Shown in pieces: positions 1 to 9,585 of a stretch of 64,000 bases of DNA; position 1 is the first letter of the stretch; every line of letters starts with the position of its first letter. Below the pieces are notes generated by a model that saw nothing but the letters and a program-made list of their open reading frames with translations, did not search any database and was not told the DNA's origin. The position numbers were made by a program, and so were the translations under genes. This DNA comes from Micropruina glycogenica (GTDB lineage: Bacteria; Actinomycetota; Actinomycetes; Propionibacteriales; Propionibacteriaceae): assembly GCF_039524395.1 (NCBI RefSeq), contig NZ_BAAAGO010000032.1. One strand, given 5' to 3'.

Positions 1-797
1 GCGAGTCGCTCGAGATCATGACCAAGGTCTACTTTCCGACCGGCCCGAAGGGCCCTAACGACACCGGCCTGTCGCGCAAGCACATTCTCGAGTCGATCAA
101 CGGCTCCCTGAGTCGGCTCGGCACCGACTACGTGGACGTGTACCAGGCCCACCGCTTCGACGTGGAGACCCCGCTGGAAGAGACCATGCAGGCCTTCGCC
201 GACGTCGTGCGGCAAGGCAAGGCGCTCTACATCGGCGTCAGCGAGTGGACCGCCGATCAGCTGCGCGAGGGCCATGCCCTGGCAAAGGAGCTGGGCGTTC
301 AGCTGATTTCGAACCAGCCGCAGTACTCGATGCTGTGGCGGGTGATCGAACCCGAGGTGGTGCCCACCAGCAAGGAACTGGGCATCTCGCAGGTGGTCTG
401 GTCGCCGGTCGCGCAGGGCATTCTCACCGGCAAGTACCTGCCGGGCGAGCCGCCGCCCGCGGGTTCGCGTGCCACCGACGACAAGGGCGGCGCGAACATG
501 ATCGGCCAGTTCATGAACGACGATCTGCTGGCGCGGGTGCAGAACCTGAAGCCGATCGCGTCCGATCTCGACCTGACCATGGCGCAGCTCGCGGTGGCCT
601 GGGTGCTGGCCAACGACAACGTGGCCTGCGCGATCGTCGGCGCCTCCCGACCCGAGCAGGTGACGGCCAACGCGGCGGCCTCCGGCGTCGAACTGTCGGC
701 GGACGTGTTGCAGGCCATCGACGACGCGCTGGGCGACGTCGTGGTGAGCGACCCCGGCTACACGGCGCAGGGCATGCCTAAACATCGGCTCAGTTGA
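1..797 (+). CDS. Aldo/keto reductase, 5' end outside window
   Basis: NADPH-dependent aldo/keto reductase of the voltage-gated K+ channel beta-subunit-like group. The reading frame is open back to the window edge; codons before the first internal ATG at 18 read ESLEI and continue into TKVYFP, the barrel strand that precedes the GLSRKHI helix, so the true start lies upstream. Visible family features are the LGTDYVDVYQAHRFD strand and helix, the SNQPQYS segment, and the C-terminal cofactor-binding region with AIVGASRPEQV. About 80 N-terminal residues, including the catalytic Asp/Tyr, are missing. The stop overlaps the stop of the convergent permease by 8 bp. Substrate unknown. Confidence 0.9.
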   Translation, partial: ESLEIMTKVYFPTGPKGPNDTGLSRKHILESINGSLSRLGTDYVDVYQAHRFDVETPLEETMQAFADVVRQGKALYIGVSEWTADQLREGHALAKELGVQLISNQPQYSMLWRVIEPEVVPTSKELGISQVVWSPVAQGILTGKYLPGEPPPAGSRATDDKGGANMIGQFMNDDLLARVQNLKPIASDLDLTMAQLAVAWVLANDNVACAIVGASRPEQVTANAAASGVELSADVLQAIDDALGDVVVSDPGYTAQGMPKHRLS

Positions 798-2199
798 GCG
801 GCCGCCTTGTGCCCAGATCGTCATCGGGGTGCTCGAACCTGGTCGGCTTGTGTTGCGACTTGTTGAACAGAAACATCAGCACGCTGAGCAGCACGCCGAT
901 GCCGATCAGCACCGCGGCGATCCAATACTGATCGGTGGAGCGTCCGGTCCACGGGCCGACAAGGTAGGCGCAACTCAGGGCACCGATCACCGGCAGCCAG
1001 CTGGGCGCGGTGAAGTGATCGTGTTCGACATTGTCTTTGCGCAGCACGAGCACGGCCACGTTGACCAGCGTGAACACACCCAGTAGCAGCAGGGCGGTGG
1101 TGCCGCCGAGCTGTGACACCTGACCGACGACGGTGATCAGCCCGACCGCCAGCAGGGTGGTGAAGATGATGGCCACCCAGGGCGTGCGCCGGCTGTGGTG
1201 CACCCGACCGAACACCGGCGGCAGCACGCCCTCGCGCGCCATGCCGTACAGCAGCCGCGACGCCATGAGCATGTTGATCAGTGCCGAGTTGGCCACCGCG
1301 AACATCGAGATGAACGGAAAGATCGCACCGATCGGCAGGTTCGGCGCGCCGGTCTGCACCACCAGCAGCAGCGGAGTGGCACCCTCTTTCGACAACTCTC
1401 CCGGCGGCACCAACGCCACTGCCGACATCGACACCAGCACGTAGATCAGGCCGGTGATCGACAACCCGGTGAGCATCATCGTGGGAAAGATCTTGGTGGG
1501 CTCACGGGTCTCTTCGGCCATGTTCACCGAGTCTTCGAACCCCACCATGGCGAAGAACGCCAATGACGTGGCGGTGGTGACGGCGAGAAAGATGCTCTTG
1601 TCTTCGGGGGTCTCGAACACGGTGACGCGCGAGAAGTCGGCCCGCCCCTGCGACATGGCGTAGACGGCGACGAAGATCACCAGCAGCAGGCCCGACAGCT
1701 CCACGCAGGTGAGCACCACGTTGGCCTTGACGCTCTCGCCGACGCCGCGAATGTTCACCAGTGCCACCAGCAGCATGAAGCCGATCGCGATCACGATCGT
1801 CCAGACCGCGGAGGTTTCGAGGCCGAAGCCGCGCTGCAGGTTCTCGGCGAACGCGCGGGCCGCCGTCGAGGCCGACGTGATGCCCGAGGTCATCACCGTG
1901 AAGGCCACCACGAAGGTCAGAAAGTGAATGCCGAACGCCTTGTGCGTGTAGAGGGCGGCACCGGCCGCCTGTGGGTACTTGGTGACCAACTCGAGGTAGC
2001 TGTAGGCCGTGATCGTGGCCACGACGAACGCGATGAGAAACGGTAGCCAAACCACTCCCCCGACCTCTTTGGCCACCACGCCGGTCAGCGCATAGATGCC
2101 CGTGCCCAGAATGTCGCCGACGATGAACAGCAACAGCAGCCCGGGCCCCATCACCCGCTTGAGTTCGCCTTGGCTTTCGGTGGTTTCGGTTGCTGACAC
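790..2199 (-). CDS. APC-family amino-acid permease
   Basis: Inner-membrane secondary transporter of about 469 residues with roughly 12 hydrophobic segments. The first helix carries the APC signature GDILGTGIYALTG; the sixth-helix region has FFAMVGFEDSVNMAEE, typical of amino-acid/polyamine permeases. The frame runs upstream to 2256, but I chose GTG at 2199 because GGAGG lies at 2206-2210, six bases ahead of it, and the family homology starts just after. It faces the aldo/keto reductase and is followed upstream by truB on the same strand with a 100-bp gap. The C-terminal tail is short and charged. Substrate cannot be assigned. Confidence 0.9.
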   Translation of the reverse strand: MSATETTESQGELKRVMGPGLLLLFIVGDILGTGIYALTGVVAKEVGGVVWLPFLIAFVVATITAYSYLELVTKYPQAAGAALYTHKAFGIHFLTFVVAFTVMTSGITSASTAARAFAENLQRGFGLETSAVWTIVIAIGFMLLVALVNIRGVGESVKANVVLTCVELSGLLLVIFVAVYAMSQGRADFSRVTVFETPEDKSIFLAVTTATSLAFFAMVGFEDSVNMAEETREPTKIFPTMMLTGLSITGLIYVLVSMSAVALVPPGELSKEGATPLLLVVQTGAPNLPIGAIFPFISMFAVANSALINMLMASRLLYGMAREGVLPPVFGRVHHSRRTPWVAIIFTTLLAVGLITVVGQVSQLGGTTALLLLGVFTLVNVAVLVLRKDNVEHDHFTAPSWLPVIGALSCAYLVGPWTGRSTDQYWIAAVLIGIGVLLSVLMFLFNKSQHKPTRFEHPDDDLGTRRPLN

Positions 2200-2301
2200 G
2201 GCGCACCTCCGTCCGATGAATGCCTCAGCCTGCCCAGAGCGGACGCCTCGCGACAAGAGGTCACCCCCAAAGCGGTGGCACGTTCTCGAAAGACCGCCGG
2301 G

Positions 2302-3183
2302 CTAGGCCAGCACGGCCACCGGCACAGCGCGATCGCCGTCTGGCCGGTACAACGCCAGCAGATCGTGTTGATGCAGCAGCGCGGTCGGGTCGTCGGGCAC
2401 GGTGATCGACAACGGTCGTCCGTAGCCGACGTCACGCGCCTGGTCGTCGGTGAGTTCGACGACAGCGAAGCTCCGCCTCGCCACCTCGCCCAGCGGCATC
2501 AGCGCGGGCGCTTGCGGGGGGTCGGCGGTCAGCTCGTCGGGGCTCAGGGCGCCGGCCAGGTCGAAGCCGCCCACCCGGGTGCGACGCAGCGCGGTCAGGT
2601 GCCCACCCACGCCCAGGGAAGCCCCCAGGTCGCGGGCCAGCGCCCGAATGTAGGTGCCCGAGCTGCATTCGACCGCCACGTCCAGATCCGTGACCGCAAC
2701 CTCAGCCCGGGCAGCGCGGCGGGCCAGCACCTCGAACCGGCTCACCGTCACCGGACGGCCGGCCAGTTCGACGTCGGCGCCGGCACGGGCCAGCGCGTAG
2801 GCGCGCTTGCCGTCGACCTTGATCGCCGAGAACGTGGACGGAACCTGCACGATGTCGCCGCGCAGTGCGTCCAGGGCGCTTTCGATGGCGGCGTCCGACA
2901 CAGCGACTGCCCTCGTTGCCTGGGTCACCTCTCCGTCGGCGTCGTCGGTGTTGGTGGCCTGCCCCAACCTGATGGTGGCCTCGTAGGTCTTCGTGGTGAG
3001 CGCCAGGTGGCCCAGTAGCCGGGTACCGCGGCCCACACCGATCACCAGAACACCGGTGGCCATCGGATCGAGGGTGCCCGCGTGGCCCACCTTGCGGGTG
3101 CCGAGCAGCCGGCGGCACCGGCCGACCACCTGGTGCGAGGTCCAGCCGCTCGGTTTGTCGACGACCAGAATTCCCGACTGCAT
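2302..3183 (-). CDS. truB: tRNA pseudouridine(55) synthase TruB
   Basis: Isomerises uridine 55 in the T-loop of tRNAs to pseudouridine. The 293-residue protein starts GILVVDKPSGWTSH and has the catalytic motif GHAGTLDPMATG with the nucleophilic Asp39. The AYALAR segment and the C-terminal PUA-like region are present, so length is normal for an actinobacterial TruB. It lies downstream of rbfA and infB on the same strand, the usual actinobacterial order, with one GNAT gene between. No internal damage seen. Confidence 0.96.
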   Translation of the reverse strand: MQSGILVVDKPSGWTSHQVVGRCRRLLGTRKVGHAGTLDPMATGVLVIGVGRGTRLLGHLALTTKTYEATIRLGQATNTDDADGEVTQATRAVAVSDAAIESALDALRGDIVQVPSTFSAIKVDGKRAYALARAGADVELAGRPVTVSRFEVLARRAARAEVAVTDLDVAVECSSGTYIRALARDLGASLGVGGHLTALRRTRVGGFDLAGALSPDELTADPPQAPALMPLGEVARRSFAVVELTDDQARDVGYGRPLSITVPDDPTALLHQHDLLALYRPDGDRAVPVAVLA

Positions 3184-3192
3184 CGGGCCAGG

Positions 3193-3765
3193 TTAGTGGG
3201 CCTGAGCGACCGTTCGGCGCACGATGCAGCGGAACTTCGCCAGGTCGGCGACGCGCTCGAAGCCGGCCCGCTCGAACATGTGCAGGGTGCCGTTGAACAG
3301 AAACGACGCCGACATCTTCTTGGTGTCCAGATCGTGCCGCGGATAACCCTCGACGCTGCCCCCGCCGGCGTGCGCGATGGCGTCCAGGGCGCCACCCAGA
3401 GCCAGTTCGGCGACGCCGCGCTTGCGGTGGTCGCGATCGACGAAGAAGCAGGTGATGCGGTAGTCGGTGGGTTCGATGCCGCTGGCGTCGTACTGCTTGC
3501 GGTGGTAGATGTTCGGCAGTTCGACCGGGGTGCCGTACTCGCACCAGCCGACGACGGCGTCACCGTTCATCACCAGAGCGTGGTGGGCGATGCCCTGTTC
3601 GACCAGCCGCTTCTTGGCCGCGCAGTTGCCTTCGTGGCTACCGGTGCCGCCCTGTTCGTGAAACCACAAGCACCAGCAGCCGCCGAAGATGCCGTTGTGC
3701 TTGCGCACCAGCGCCTCGAACGCGGGAAACGTGGCGTCGCTCAATGCCTCGACACGGTAGGTCAT
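3193..3765 (-). CDS. GNAT-family N-acetyltransferase
   Basis: Predicted acetyl-CoA-dependent acetyltransferase of 190 residues. The acetyl-CoA binding loop is seen as DRDHRKRGVAELAL after strand YRITCFFV, and the C-terminal FERAGFERV is the usual last GNAT helix and strand. The N-terminal part is unusually rich in aromatic and Cys residues (GGCWCLWFHEQ), as in a subfamily often annotated only as GNAT. It sits between truB and rbfA, 9 bp from truB, and is probably cotranscribed. Substrate unknown. Confidence 0.85.
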   Translation of the reverse strand: MTYRVEALSDATFPAFEALVRKHNGIFGGCWCLWFHEQGGTGSHEGNCAAKKRLVEQGIAHHALVMNGDAVVGWCEYGTPVELPNIYHRKQYDASGIEPTDYRITCFFVDRDHRKRGVAELALGGALDAIAHAGGGSVEGYPRHDLDTKKMSASFLFNGTLHMFERAGFERVADLAKFRCIVRRTVAQAH

Positions 3766-3838
3766 GCGCCGAGGCTAAACCCGGTTGCGGACGTTTCGCG
3801 TCCGCAAGGTCTCGCCAAAGCTCGCCCAGCAGTCGGAC

Positions 3839-4273
3839 TCAATCTTCCGACGGCTCCTCGTCGGGGTGCTTGTACGGGTCGGCCTCGCCCGCGTACGACG
3901 CGGTGGCGGCCTGCGCCGCCACCGCCTCGTCAGCAGCCTTGGCCCGAGCCAGCGCGTCGGTGATCTGCGCCGCAGTTTCGGGAACCGCGTCGAGCACGAA
4001 GTCGATGGTCGGGGTGAACTTCATGCCCAACTGCTTGCCGACCGTCGAGCGGATCAGGCCCTTGGCCGACGACAACGCCGCGGCGGTGTCGTCGCGGGCC
4101 TGCTCGTCGCCCAGCACCGTGTAGAACACGGTGCCCTCACGACCGTCACCGGTGAGCCGCACGTCGGTGATGGTGACGAAGCCGAGCCGCGGATCCTTGA
4201 TCCGCCGCTCCAACAGCTCCGCCACGATCACCTTGATCTGCTCAGCGACCTTGACGTAGCGCGGGTTACCCAT
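3839..4273 (-). CDS. rbfA: 30S ribosome-binding factor RbfA
   Basis: Cold-shock-associated factor that binds free 30S subunits and assists 16S rRNA 5'-end maturation. The 144 residues start with RYVKVAEQIKVIVAELLE, then the KH-like core with DPRLGFVTITDVRLTGDG. The C-terminus is extended by an acidic, Ala-rich tail, common in actinobacterial RbfA. It follows infB with only one base between infB's stop and the rbfA start, so translation is probably coupled. Confidence 0.96.
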   Translation of the reverse strand: MGNPRYVKVAEQIKVIVAELLERRIKDPRLGFVTITDVRLTGDGREGTVFYTVLGDEQARDDTAAALSSAKGLIRSTVGKQLGMKFTPTIDFVLDAVPETAAQITDALARAKAADEAVAAQAATASYAGEADPYKHPDEEPSED

Positions 4274-4274
4274 C

Positions 4275-7166
4275 TCAGTCCCTCGCCTTCTCGACCATCT
4301 CGAAGGTCTCGATCACGTCGTCGACCTTGATGTCGGAGTAGTTGGCCAGCGTCATGCCGCACTCGTAGCCCTCGCGCACCTCGGTGACGTCGTCCTTCTC
4401 GCGCCGCAGCGACGCGATCGAGGTTTCGGTCACCACGACACCGTCGCGGATCAGGCGCGCCTTGCTGTTGCGCCTGATCGAGCCGTCGATCACCATGCAG
4501 CCCGCGATCGTGCCGAACTTCGACGAGCGGAAGATCTCGCGGATCTCGGCCTGGCCGCTGACCTTCTCTTCGAAGATCGGCTTCAGCATGCCCTTCAGCG
4601 CGGCCTCGACGTCGTCGATCGCGGCGTAGATCACCGAGTAGTAGCGAATGTCGACGCCTGCCGAATCCGCCATCTGGGTGGCCTTGCCCTGCGGCCGCAC
4701 GTTGAAGCCGATGATGACGGCATCGGACGCCTCGGCCAGCGACACGTTGGTCTCGGTGATCGCACCGACACCGCGGTCGATGACCCGCAGGCTGACCTCG
4801 TCGCCGATGTCGATACCGGCCAGCGCATCTTCCAGCGCCTCGACCGAACCGGCCGAATCGCCCTTGAGGATGAGCTTGAGCTCCTGGGTCTCGCCCTTCT
4901 CGAGCTGCTCGAACAGCTGGTCGAGGGTCTTGCGACGGGTGGTCTTGGCCAGCAGGGCGGCCCGCTGCCGGGACTCCCGCTTGTCGGCGATCTGGCGCGC
5001 CATGCGGTCGTCCTCGACGACCAGGAAGTTGTCGCCCGCGCCCGGCACCGAGGTCAGGCCGAGCACCTGCACCGGCATGGACGGCGGCGCCTCGGTGACC
5101 TGCTCGCCCTGATCGTTGATCATGGCGCGCACCCGGCCGTGGGCCGAGCCGGCCACGATCGAGTCGCCGGTGCGCAGCGTGCCGCGGTGCACCAGCACGG
5201 TGGCCACGGGGCCGCGGCCCTTGTCGAGATGCGCCTCGATCGCCACACCCTGGGCGGGCATGTCGGGGTTGGCGCGCAGGTCGAGCGACGCGTCCGCGGT
5301 CAGCACGACCGCCTCCAGCAGCTCGTCCAGGCCGGTACGGGCGGTGGCCGAGACGTCGACGAACATGGTGTCGCCGCCGTACTCCTCGGGCACCAGGCCG
5401 AACTCGGTGAGCTGGCCGCGCACCTTGGTGGGGTCGGCCGACTCTTTGTCGATCTTGTTGACCGCCACCACGATCGGCACCTCGGCCGCCTTGGCGTGGT
5501 TGAGCGCCTCGATGGTCTGCGGCATCACACCGTCGTCGGCGGCCACCACCAGCACGGCGATGTCGGTCGACTTGGCACCGCGGGCACGCATGGCGGTGAA
5601 CGCCTCGTGGCCCGGGGTGTCGATGAAGGTGATCTTGCGCTCTTGGCCGTCGACCTCGGTGGCCACCTGGTAGGCGCCGATCGCCTGCGTGATGCCGCCG
5701 GCCTCGCCCGCCACCACGTTGGTGTTGCGAATGGCGTCGAGCAGCTTGGTCTTGCCGTGGTCGACGTGACCCATCACGGTGACCGCCGGCGGACGCGGCG
5801 CCAGGTCTTCTTCGCCGCCCTCGTCCTCACCGAACTCGATGTCGAAGCTCTCCAGCAGCTCGCGGTCCTCGTCCTCGGGCGAGACGACCTCGATGGTGTA
5901 GTTGAGCTCGGCGCCCAGCACCTGCAGCGTGTCGTCGGCCACCGACTGGGTGGCGTTGACCATTTCGCCCAGGTTGAACAGCACCTGCACCAGCGACGCC
6001 GGATCGACGCCGATCTTCTCGGCCAGGTCGGTCAGCGAGGCGCCACGGCGCAGCCGGACGGTGGATCCGTCACCGGGACGGATCCGCACGCCGCCGATCG
6101 TCGGCGCCTCCATCTGGTCGAACTCTTGGCGACGCTGCTTCTTGCTCTTGCGTCCGCGCTTGGCGGGACCACCGGCGCGCCCGAAGGCACCCTGGGTGCC
6201 GGAGCCGCCACGGCCGCCACGGCCGCGACCGCCACCACCGGTGGGCGGACCACCGGGGCCGCCACGGCCCGGACCGGCGTTGCCGCCGAAGCCGGGCCGT
6301 CCGGCGCCGCCGGGACGACCCTGGCCGCCGCCGAAGCCGGGACGTCCGCCACCACCGGTGCGGGTCTGCCCGCCGCCCAGACCGGGGTTGGCCTGGCGGG
6401 GCATCATCGCGGGGTTCGGACGAGGCATGCCGGGCACGCCGGGACGAGCCGAGCCGCCCGGACGGGGCGCTCCGGTGCGGGCGTCAGGACGCCCGCCCGG
6501 CGCCGTGCCGGTGCCTGCTCCTTCAGGACGGGGGCGACGCACGCCCATGCCCTGGCTGGAGGCGAACGGGTTGTTACCCGGACGCGGCGTGCCGGTGCGG
6601 CGGGCCGCGTTGCCGGCGCCGGGCACACCACCCGTACCACCGGGACGCGGCATCGGCCGCGGGGTCGGAGTACCACCCGTGGACGGCCGGGACTGCTGCG
6701 GCGCACTGGGCCGCGGCTGCGGCGTGGCGCTCGGGCGCGGTGTCGCGCTCGGGGCCTGGGGCGTCGCCCTCGGCGCGGCGGCCGGAGCCTGCGCAGCGGG
6801 GCGCGCGGGCGCAGCGGACTGCGCTGGGGCAGCGGACTGCGCGGGCGCGGCGGACTGTGTGGGCGCGGCGGGCTGGGGCTGCGCCGGTGCCGACGCGGCC
6901 GGGGCGGGCGTGCTCGGCTTGGCCGCTGGGGCTGCCGGACGTGCGCCAGACGGCGCAGTACGAGCGGGTGCGGCCTTTGCTGGTGCGGCTGCCGGTGCGG
7001 CGGGAGCCGACTCGGTGGCCAGCTTCTCTTTCACCTTGCGCACCACGGGTGCCTCGATCGTAGATGAGGCGGAGCGGACGAATTCCCCCATACCCTTGAG
7101 GGTCGACAACAGCTCTTTGCTTTCGAGTCCGAGCTCTTTTGCGAGCTCGTAGACGCGGACTGCCAC
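4275..7166 (-). CDS. infB: Translation initiation factor IF-2
   Basis: GTPase that places fMet-tRNA on the 30S subunit. Of 963 residues, 1-50 form an IF2_N domain; about 55-345 are a low-complexity Pro/Ala then Gly/Arg-rich linker typical of actinobacteria; a second IF2_N domain follows at about 370-422; the G domain has GHVDHGKT at 465-472, then DTPGHEAF and NKID; domains II-IV follow. The GTG start at 7166 is preceded by AAGGAG five bases away. The linker's strong strand bias opens long antisense frames that are not genes. A hairpin lies just upstream of the ribosome-binding site. Confidence 0.97.
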   Translation of the reverse strand: MAVRVYELAKELGLESKELLSTLKGMGEFVRSASSTIEAPVVRKVKEKLATESAPAAPAAAPAKAAPARTAPSGARPAAPAAKPSTPAPAASAPAQPQPAAPTQSAAPAQSAAPAQSAAPARPAAQAPAAAPRATPQAPSATPRPSATPQPRPSAPQQSRPSTGGTPTPRPMPRPGGTGGVPGAGNAARRTGTPRPGNNPFASSQGMGVRRPRPEGAGTGTAPGGRPDARTGAPRPGGSARPGVPGMPRPNPAMMPRQANPGLGGGQTRTGGGGRPGFGGGQGRPGGAGRPGFGGNAGPGRGGPGGPPTGGGGRGRGGRGGSGTQGAFGRAGGPAKRGRKSKKQRRQEFDQMEAPTIGGVRIRPGDGSTVRLRRGASLTDLAEKIGVDPASLVQVLFNLGEMVNATQSVADDTLQVLGAELNYTIEVVSPEDEDRELLESFDIEFGEDEGGEEDLAPRPPAVTVMGHVDHGKTKLLDAIRNTNVVAGEAGGITQAIGAYQVATEVDGQERKITFIDTPGHEAFTAMRARGAKSTDIAVLVVAADDGVMPQTIEALNHAKAAEVPIVVAVNKIDKESADPTKVRGQLTEFGLVPEEYGGDTMFVDVSATARTGLDELLEAVVLTADASLDLRANPDMPAQGVAIEAHLDKGRGPVATVLVHRGTLRTGDSIVAGSAHGRVRAMINDQGEQVTEAPPSMPVQVLGLTSVPGAGDNFLVVEDDRMARQIADKRESRQRAALLAKTTRRKTLDQLFEQLEKGETQELKLILKGDSAGSVEALEDALAGIDIGDEVSLRVIDRGVGAITETNVSLAEASDAVIIGFNVRPQGKATQMADSAGVDIRYYSVIYAAIDDVEAALKGMLKPIFEEKVSGQAEIREIFRSSKFGTIAGCMVIDGSIRRNSKARLIRDGVVVTETSIASLRREKDDVTEVREGYECGMTLANYSDIKVDDVIETFEMVEKARD

Positions 7167-7180
7167 TAGTCTCCTTCGGC

Positions 7181-7200
7181 GGTCCGCGGGCGCGCGGACC
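7181..7200 (-). promoter_or_regulatory. Hairpin in the infB leader
   Basis: A perfect inverted repeat with 8-bp arms (GGTCCGCG / CGCGGACC) and a 4-base loop lies immediately upstream of the infB Shine-Dalgarno. Because it sits between ylxR and infB it could be a 5'-UTR element or partial attenuator. Function is inference; only the symmetry is seen. Confidence 0.45.
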
Positions 7201-7325
7201 AGTTAGTTGTTGATGCTCATTTCGAGGTACTCATCGAGTGGTCATGAGCGTTAGCCCACTTTCTGGTTGGGATCCGCCCTGGTCGGCGGAGGCGCACGGA
7301 TAACTCTATCGCCGTCGCCCTCGAA

Positions 7326-7577
7326 TCACCCAACCGACAACGACGCCAAGACATTCCGCACGGCGGCAGCGTCGAGCTGACGACGCAGCCCACGCGCCAG
7401 CGCGCGCGTCTTCAGCGCCCGCTCGACGCAGGCCGGGTGCACGTAGACGCCCCGGCCGGGCAGCAACTGCTGCTCGTCGATGGTGACGGCCGACCCGCCG
7501 TCCCACACCAGGCGCACCAGGGTGGGCTTGTCGGCCCGGCCGCGGCAGCCGGCGCACATGCGAACAGGAGTGGTCAT
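7326..7577 (-). CDS. ylxR: YlxR family RNA-binding protein (DUF448)
   Basis: Small basic protein of 83 residues in the YlxR/RnpM family, which in other bacteria binds nucleic acid and RNase P RNA. The family start is MCAGCR, preceded here by MTTPV; the signature LLPGRGVYVHPACVERAL is present. I chose the ATG at 7577, not the upstream in-frame ATG at 7628, because homology begins there. It lies 159 bp upstream of infB as usual, but nusA, its normal upstream neighbour, is 6.8 kb away. Confidence 0.93.
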   Translation of the reverse strand: MTTPVRMCAGCRGRADKPTLVRLVWDGGSAVTIDEQQLLPGRGVYVHPACVERALKTRALARGLRRQLDAAAVRNVLASLSVG

Positions 7578-7965
7578 GACGCCGCCCAGCCTAATGCGGC
7601 TCGCCGGTCGAGCCTCGTCGAGACCCACTCACAGCGACCAGACAGGGTGCGCGTAGTGCGCACCCAGCCTCGGACGGTTTCGTAGTGGTCAGGCAAGCAA
7701 GACAACGCGCACCGGTGCAGAACGGAGGTCACAACTGGCAGCACGACCGACTGATTCCTCTTTCCGACCCGGCCGTCCCCCCTGGACGGCCGGGTTCAGT
7801 CGTGTTCGGGCCGGTGAATCAGCCTTGTTCGGGAGGGGTGAGTGGCGCCGGACTGGGAGCGCCTCTCGGCGCGGGGCCGCTCGAAGCGGCAAGTGTTGGA
7901 GCCCGGGGCTACCGCAGTCCGGCGCCGTTGACCGAATATAGGCCCCGCGACCGCAAGACCCAAGC
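7578..7965. other. Gene-free 388-bp spacer
   Basis: Between ylxR and the conserved gene at 7966. Open frames here are weak and fit no recognisable protein. The only structure seen is the strong hairpin at 7767-7795. The promoter for ylxR should lie here because its usual upstream genes have been displaced, but I could not pick convincing hexamers. Confidence 0.5.
7767..7795 (-). terminator. Strong hairpin, probable terminator
   Basis: Perfect 12-bp stem (ACCCGGCCGTCC / GGACGGCCGGGT) with a 5-base loop, about 170 bp downstream of the minus-strand gene ending at 7966. There is no U-tract, which is common for actinobacterial terminators. It may separate that gene from ylxR. Direction is inferred from context. 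Confidence 0.5.
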
Positions 7966-8568
7966 TCAACGCAAAGAATCGGCGCGCCAGAGCCCGGCAC
8001 AGGCCGAAAGATCTGCCGACATCTGCTGCAGCCGCTGCGCCCGCAACAGGTGGTCGCGGCCGTCGAGTTCGGCACTGCCGGCCGAGGTCACCGCACAAAA
8101 GGCCGCTGCGCGTTCGAGGGCCACCGCGAAGTCGCCGGTGAACGCCCCGCGCAAAATGTCGTCGGCGATTCGGCGCACGTCTTCGGGCCGCGGCGGGTCG
8201 ATGCCGGCCACCACGTGATTGGGTTCGGTGAACCGCACCCCGGCCGCGTACACCCGGCCCACGCCCGCCGCATCGGTACGCATCCATTCGCGAATGAAGT
8301 AGAGCCGCCATAGCGCGCCGGGAAGGCTGCGGGGTGGACGCGAAGCCCACAGGTCGGCCAGCGTCGACAACCCGATCTCGTCGACCAAGGCGAGCATCCG
8401 TTCGGCCGTCGCCGGGTCGTCGCCGGCGCGGCCGGTCTGCACCAGCACCCGCGCCGTCTCGTGGGCGGCATGCAACCGGGCGATGGGGTCAGACGCCTGC
8501 CCCATCAGTTCGAGCACGGCCGGGTCACGAAACGCCGGACGCCTTGGCGGACGATTGTCTGTAGCCAT
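7966..8568 (-). CDS. Conserved actinobacterial protein of unknown function
   Basis: 200-residue, Ala- and Arg-rich, mostly helical soluble protein. It contains DPAVLELMGQ near the N-terminus, PGALWRLYFIREWM in the middle, and a C-terminal ADDILRGAFTGDFAVALERAAAF. From memory, proteins of this type recur in actinobacteria, often with misleading automatic names; I assign no function. ATG at 8568 was chosen over a frame running to 8763 because similarity to the family begins at FRDPAVLEL. No good ribosome-binding site precedes it. Codons 10-57 lie in the 143-bp segment duplicated at 11011-11153. Confidence 0.75.
   Translation of the reverse strand: MATDNRPPRRPAFRDPAVLELMGQASDPIARLHAAHETARVLVQTGRAGDDPATAERMLALVDEIGLSTLADLWASRPPRSLPGALWRLYFIREWMRTDAAGVGRVYAAGVRFTEPNHVVAGIDPPRPEDVRRIADDILRGAFTGDFAVALERAAAFCAVTSAGSAELDGRDHLLRAQRLQQMSADLSACAGLWRADSLR
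8399..8541. repeat. 143-bp direct repeat, copy A (inside gene)
   Basis: Matches 11011-11153 in the same orientation with two mismatches in 143 bp. This copy is inside the intact gene 7966-8568, so it is the source copy. The two copies bracket a 2.47-kb segment holding the IS remnant, the secreted protein and the lipoprotein. Confidence 0.95.
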
Positions 8569-8684
8569 CGCCAAACAGCTTACGTCTCGACGGCACGCTC
8601 CGTCGCAATTGTGACGCACTCGCGCCCAAGGCACGTCGAACACGGAGCGGTACAGCACCATCACCACAGTCGCAAAGCTGTTGG

Positions 8685-9405
8685 AGCACAATCGCCGAGT
8701 GCATACCGAGAACTTCGGGGATGGCCCGCGGCAGGTGTGGCTGGTGTTGAACCGCGAAGGCATACCGGTCGCCCGCTACAACGTCGAGCGGCTGATGACA
8801 GCCGCTGGGCTGGTCGGAGTGGTGCGCGGCAAGGTCAAACGCACCACCATCGCCCGCGCCGGTCCCAAACCGGATGACCGGGTGCAGCGCAAGTTCGAGC
8901 CGCTGGCGCCGAACCGGCTAAGGGTGGCCGACTTCACCTACGTCCCCACCTGGGCAGGGTGGGTATTTCGTCGCGTTCGTGATCGACGCCTACGCCCGCC
9001 GCATCCTCGGCTGGCGCACCGCCACCAGCATGACCACCGAGCTGGTCCTGGACGCCATCAAGCAAGCCATCTGGACCGGCAAACCGAGGGCCACGACCAG
9101 TTCGAGCAGCTGGTCGCGCACAACGACCGAGGCGTCCAATACCTGTCGGTAGTTACTCAGAACGACTCGCCCAGGCGGGCATCACGCCGTCGGTCGGCGG
9201 GGTCGGCTCCAGCTTCGACAACGCCCTGGCCGATAGCATCGAGGGCTAGACAAGATCGAAGTGATCCGCCGCCAGGGACCCTGGCGCAACCTCGACACCG
9301 TCGAGATCGCCACCGCCGAATCGATCGGCTGGTACAACAACCAGCGGCTCAACCAGTACTGCGGCGACATGCCCCCGCCGTCCTGGAACAAGTCCACTGC
9401 GCTCA
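8685..9405 (+). pseudogene. Decayed IS3-type transposase (OrfB)
   Basis: Remnant of a DDE transposase of the IS3 family. Recognisable blocks in order: VHTENFGDGPRQVWL, VERLMTAAGLVGVVRGK, NRLRVADFTYVPTWAGW with the first catalytic Asp, then in a shifted frame FVAFVIDAYARRILGW, back in the first frame HNDRGVQYLSV with the second Asp, another shift into SERLAQAGITPSVGGVG, a stop at 9247-9249, and the last block RRQGPWRNLDTVE. The N-terminal part and orfA are absent and no terminal inverted repeats were found. It cannot be active. Confidence 0.9.
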
Positions 9406-9585
9406 ACAACAACCTTCAGCCGCAAGGTAAGGGAGCCAAACCAACTCCGGACATGCCCGGGAGGTTCAGTGATGCGCTGGCAAACTCAGAGGCTTTGGCA
9501 GGAACTACTATTTTCGCCGCCTTGCGCCATGTGGGCTCTATCAGTAGGCTCCTGACACCTACCCCTAAAGATAGGCCCTAGCCTA

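Noticed and set aside
5139..7067. A 642-codon plus-strand frame antisense to infB, and a 416-codon frame in the same place
   Set aside because: The translations are His/Gly/Arg-repetitive mirror images of IF-2's Pro/Ala/Gly-rich linker and G domain; no start signals and no recognisable domain.
7685..8218. Plus-strand 177-codon frame in the ylxR upstream spacer
   Set aside because: Low-complexity Arg/Ser/Pro translation, no ribosome-binding site, and it runs antisense into the conserved gene at 7966.
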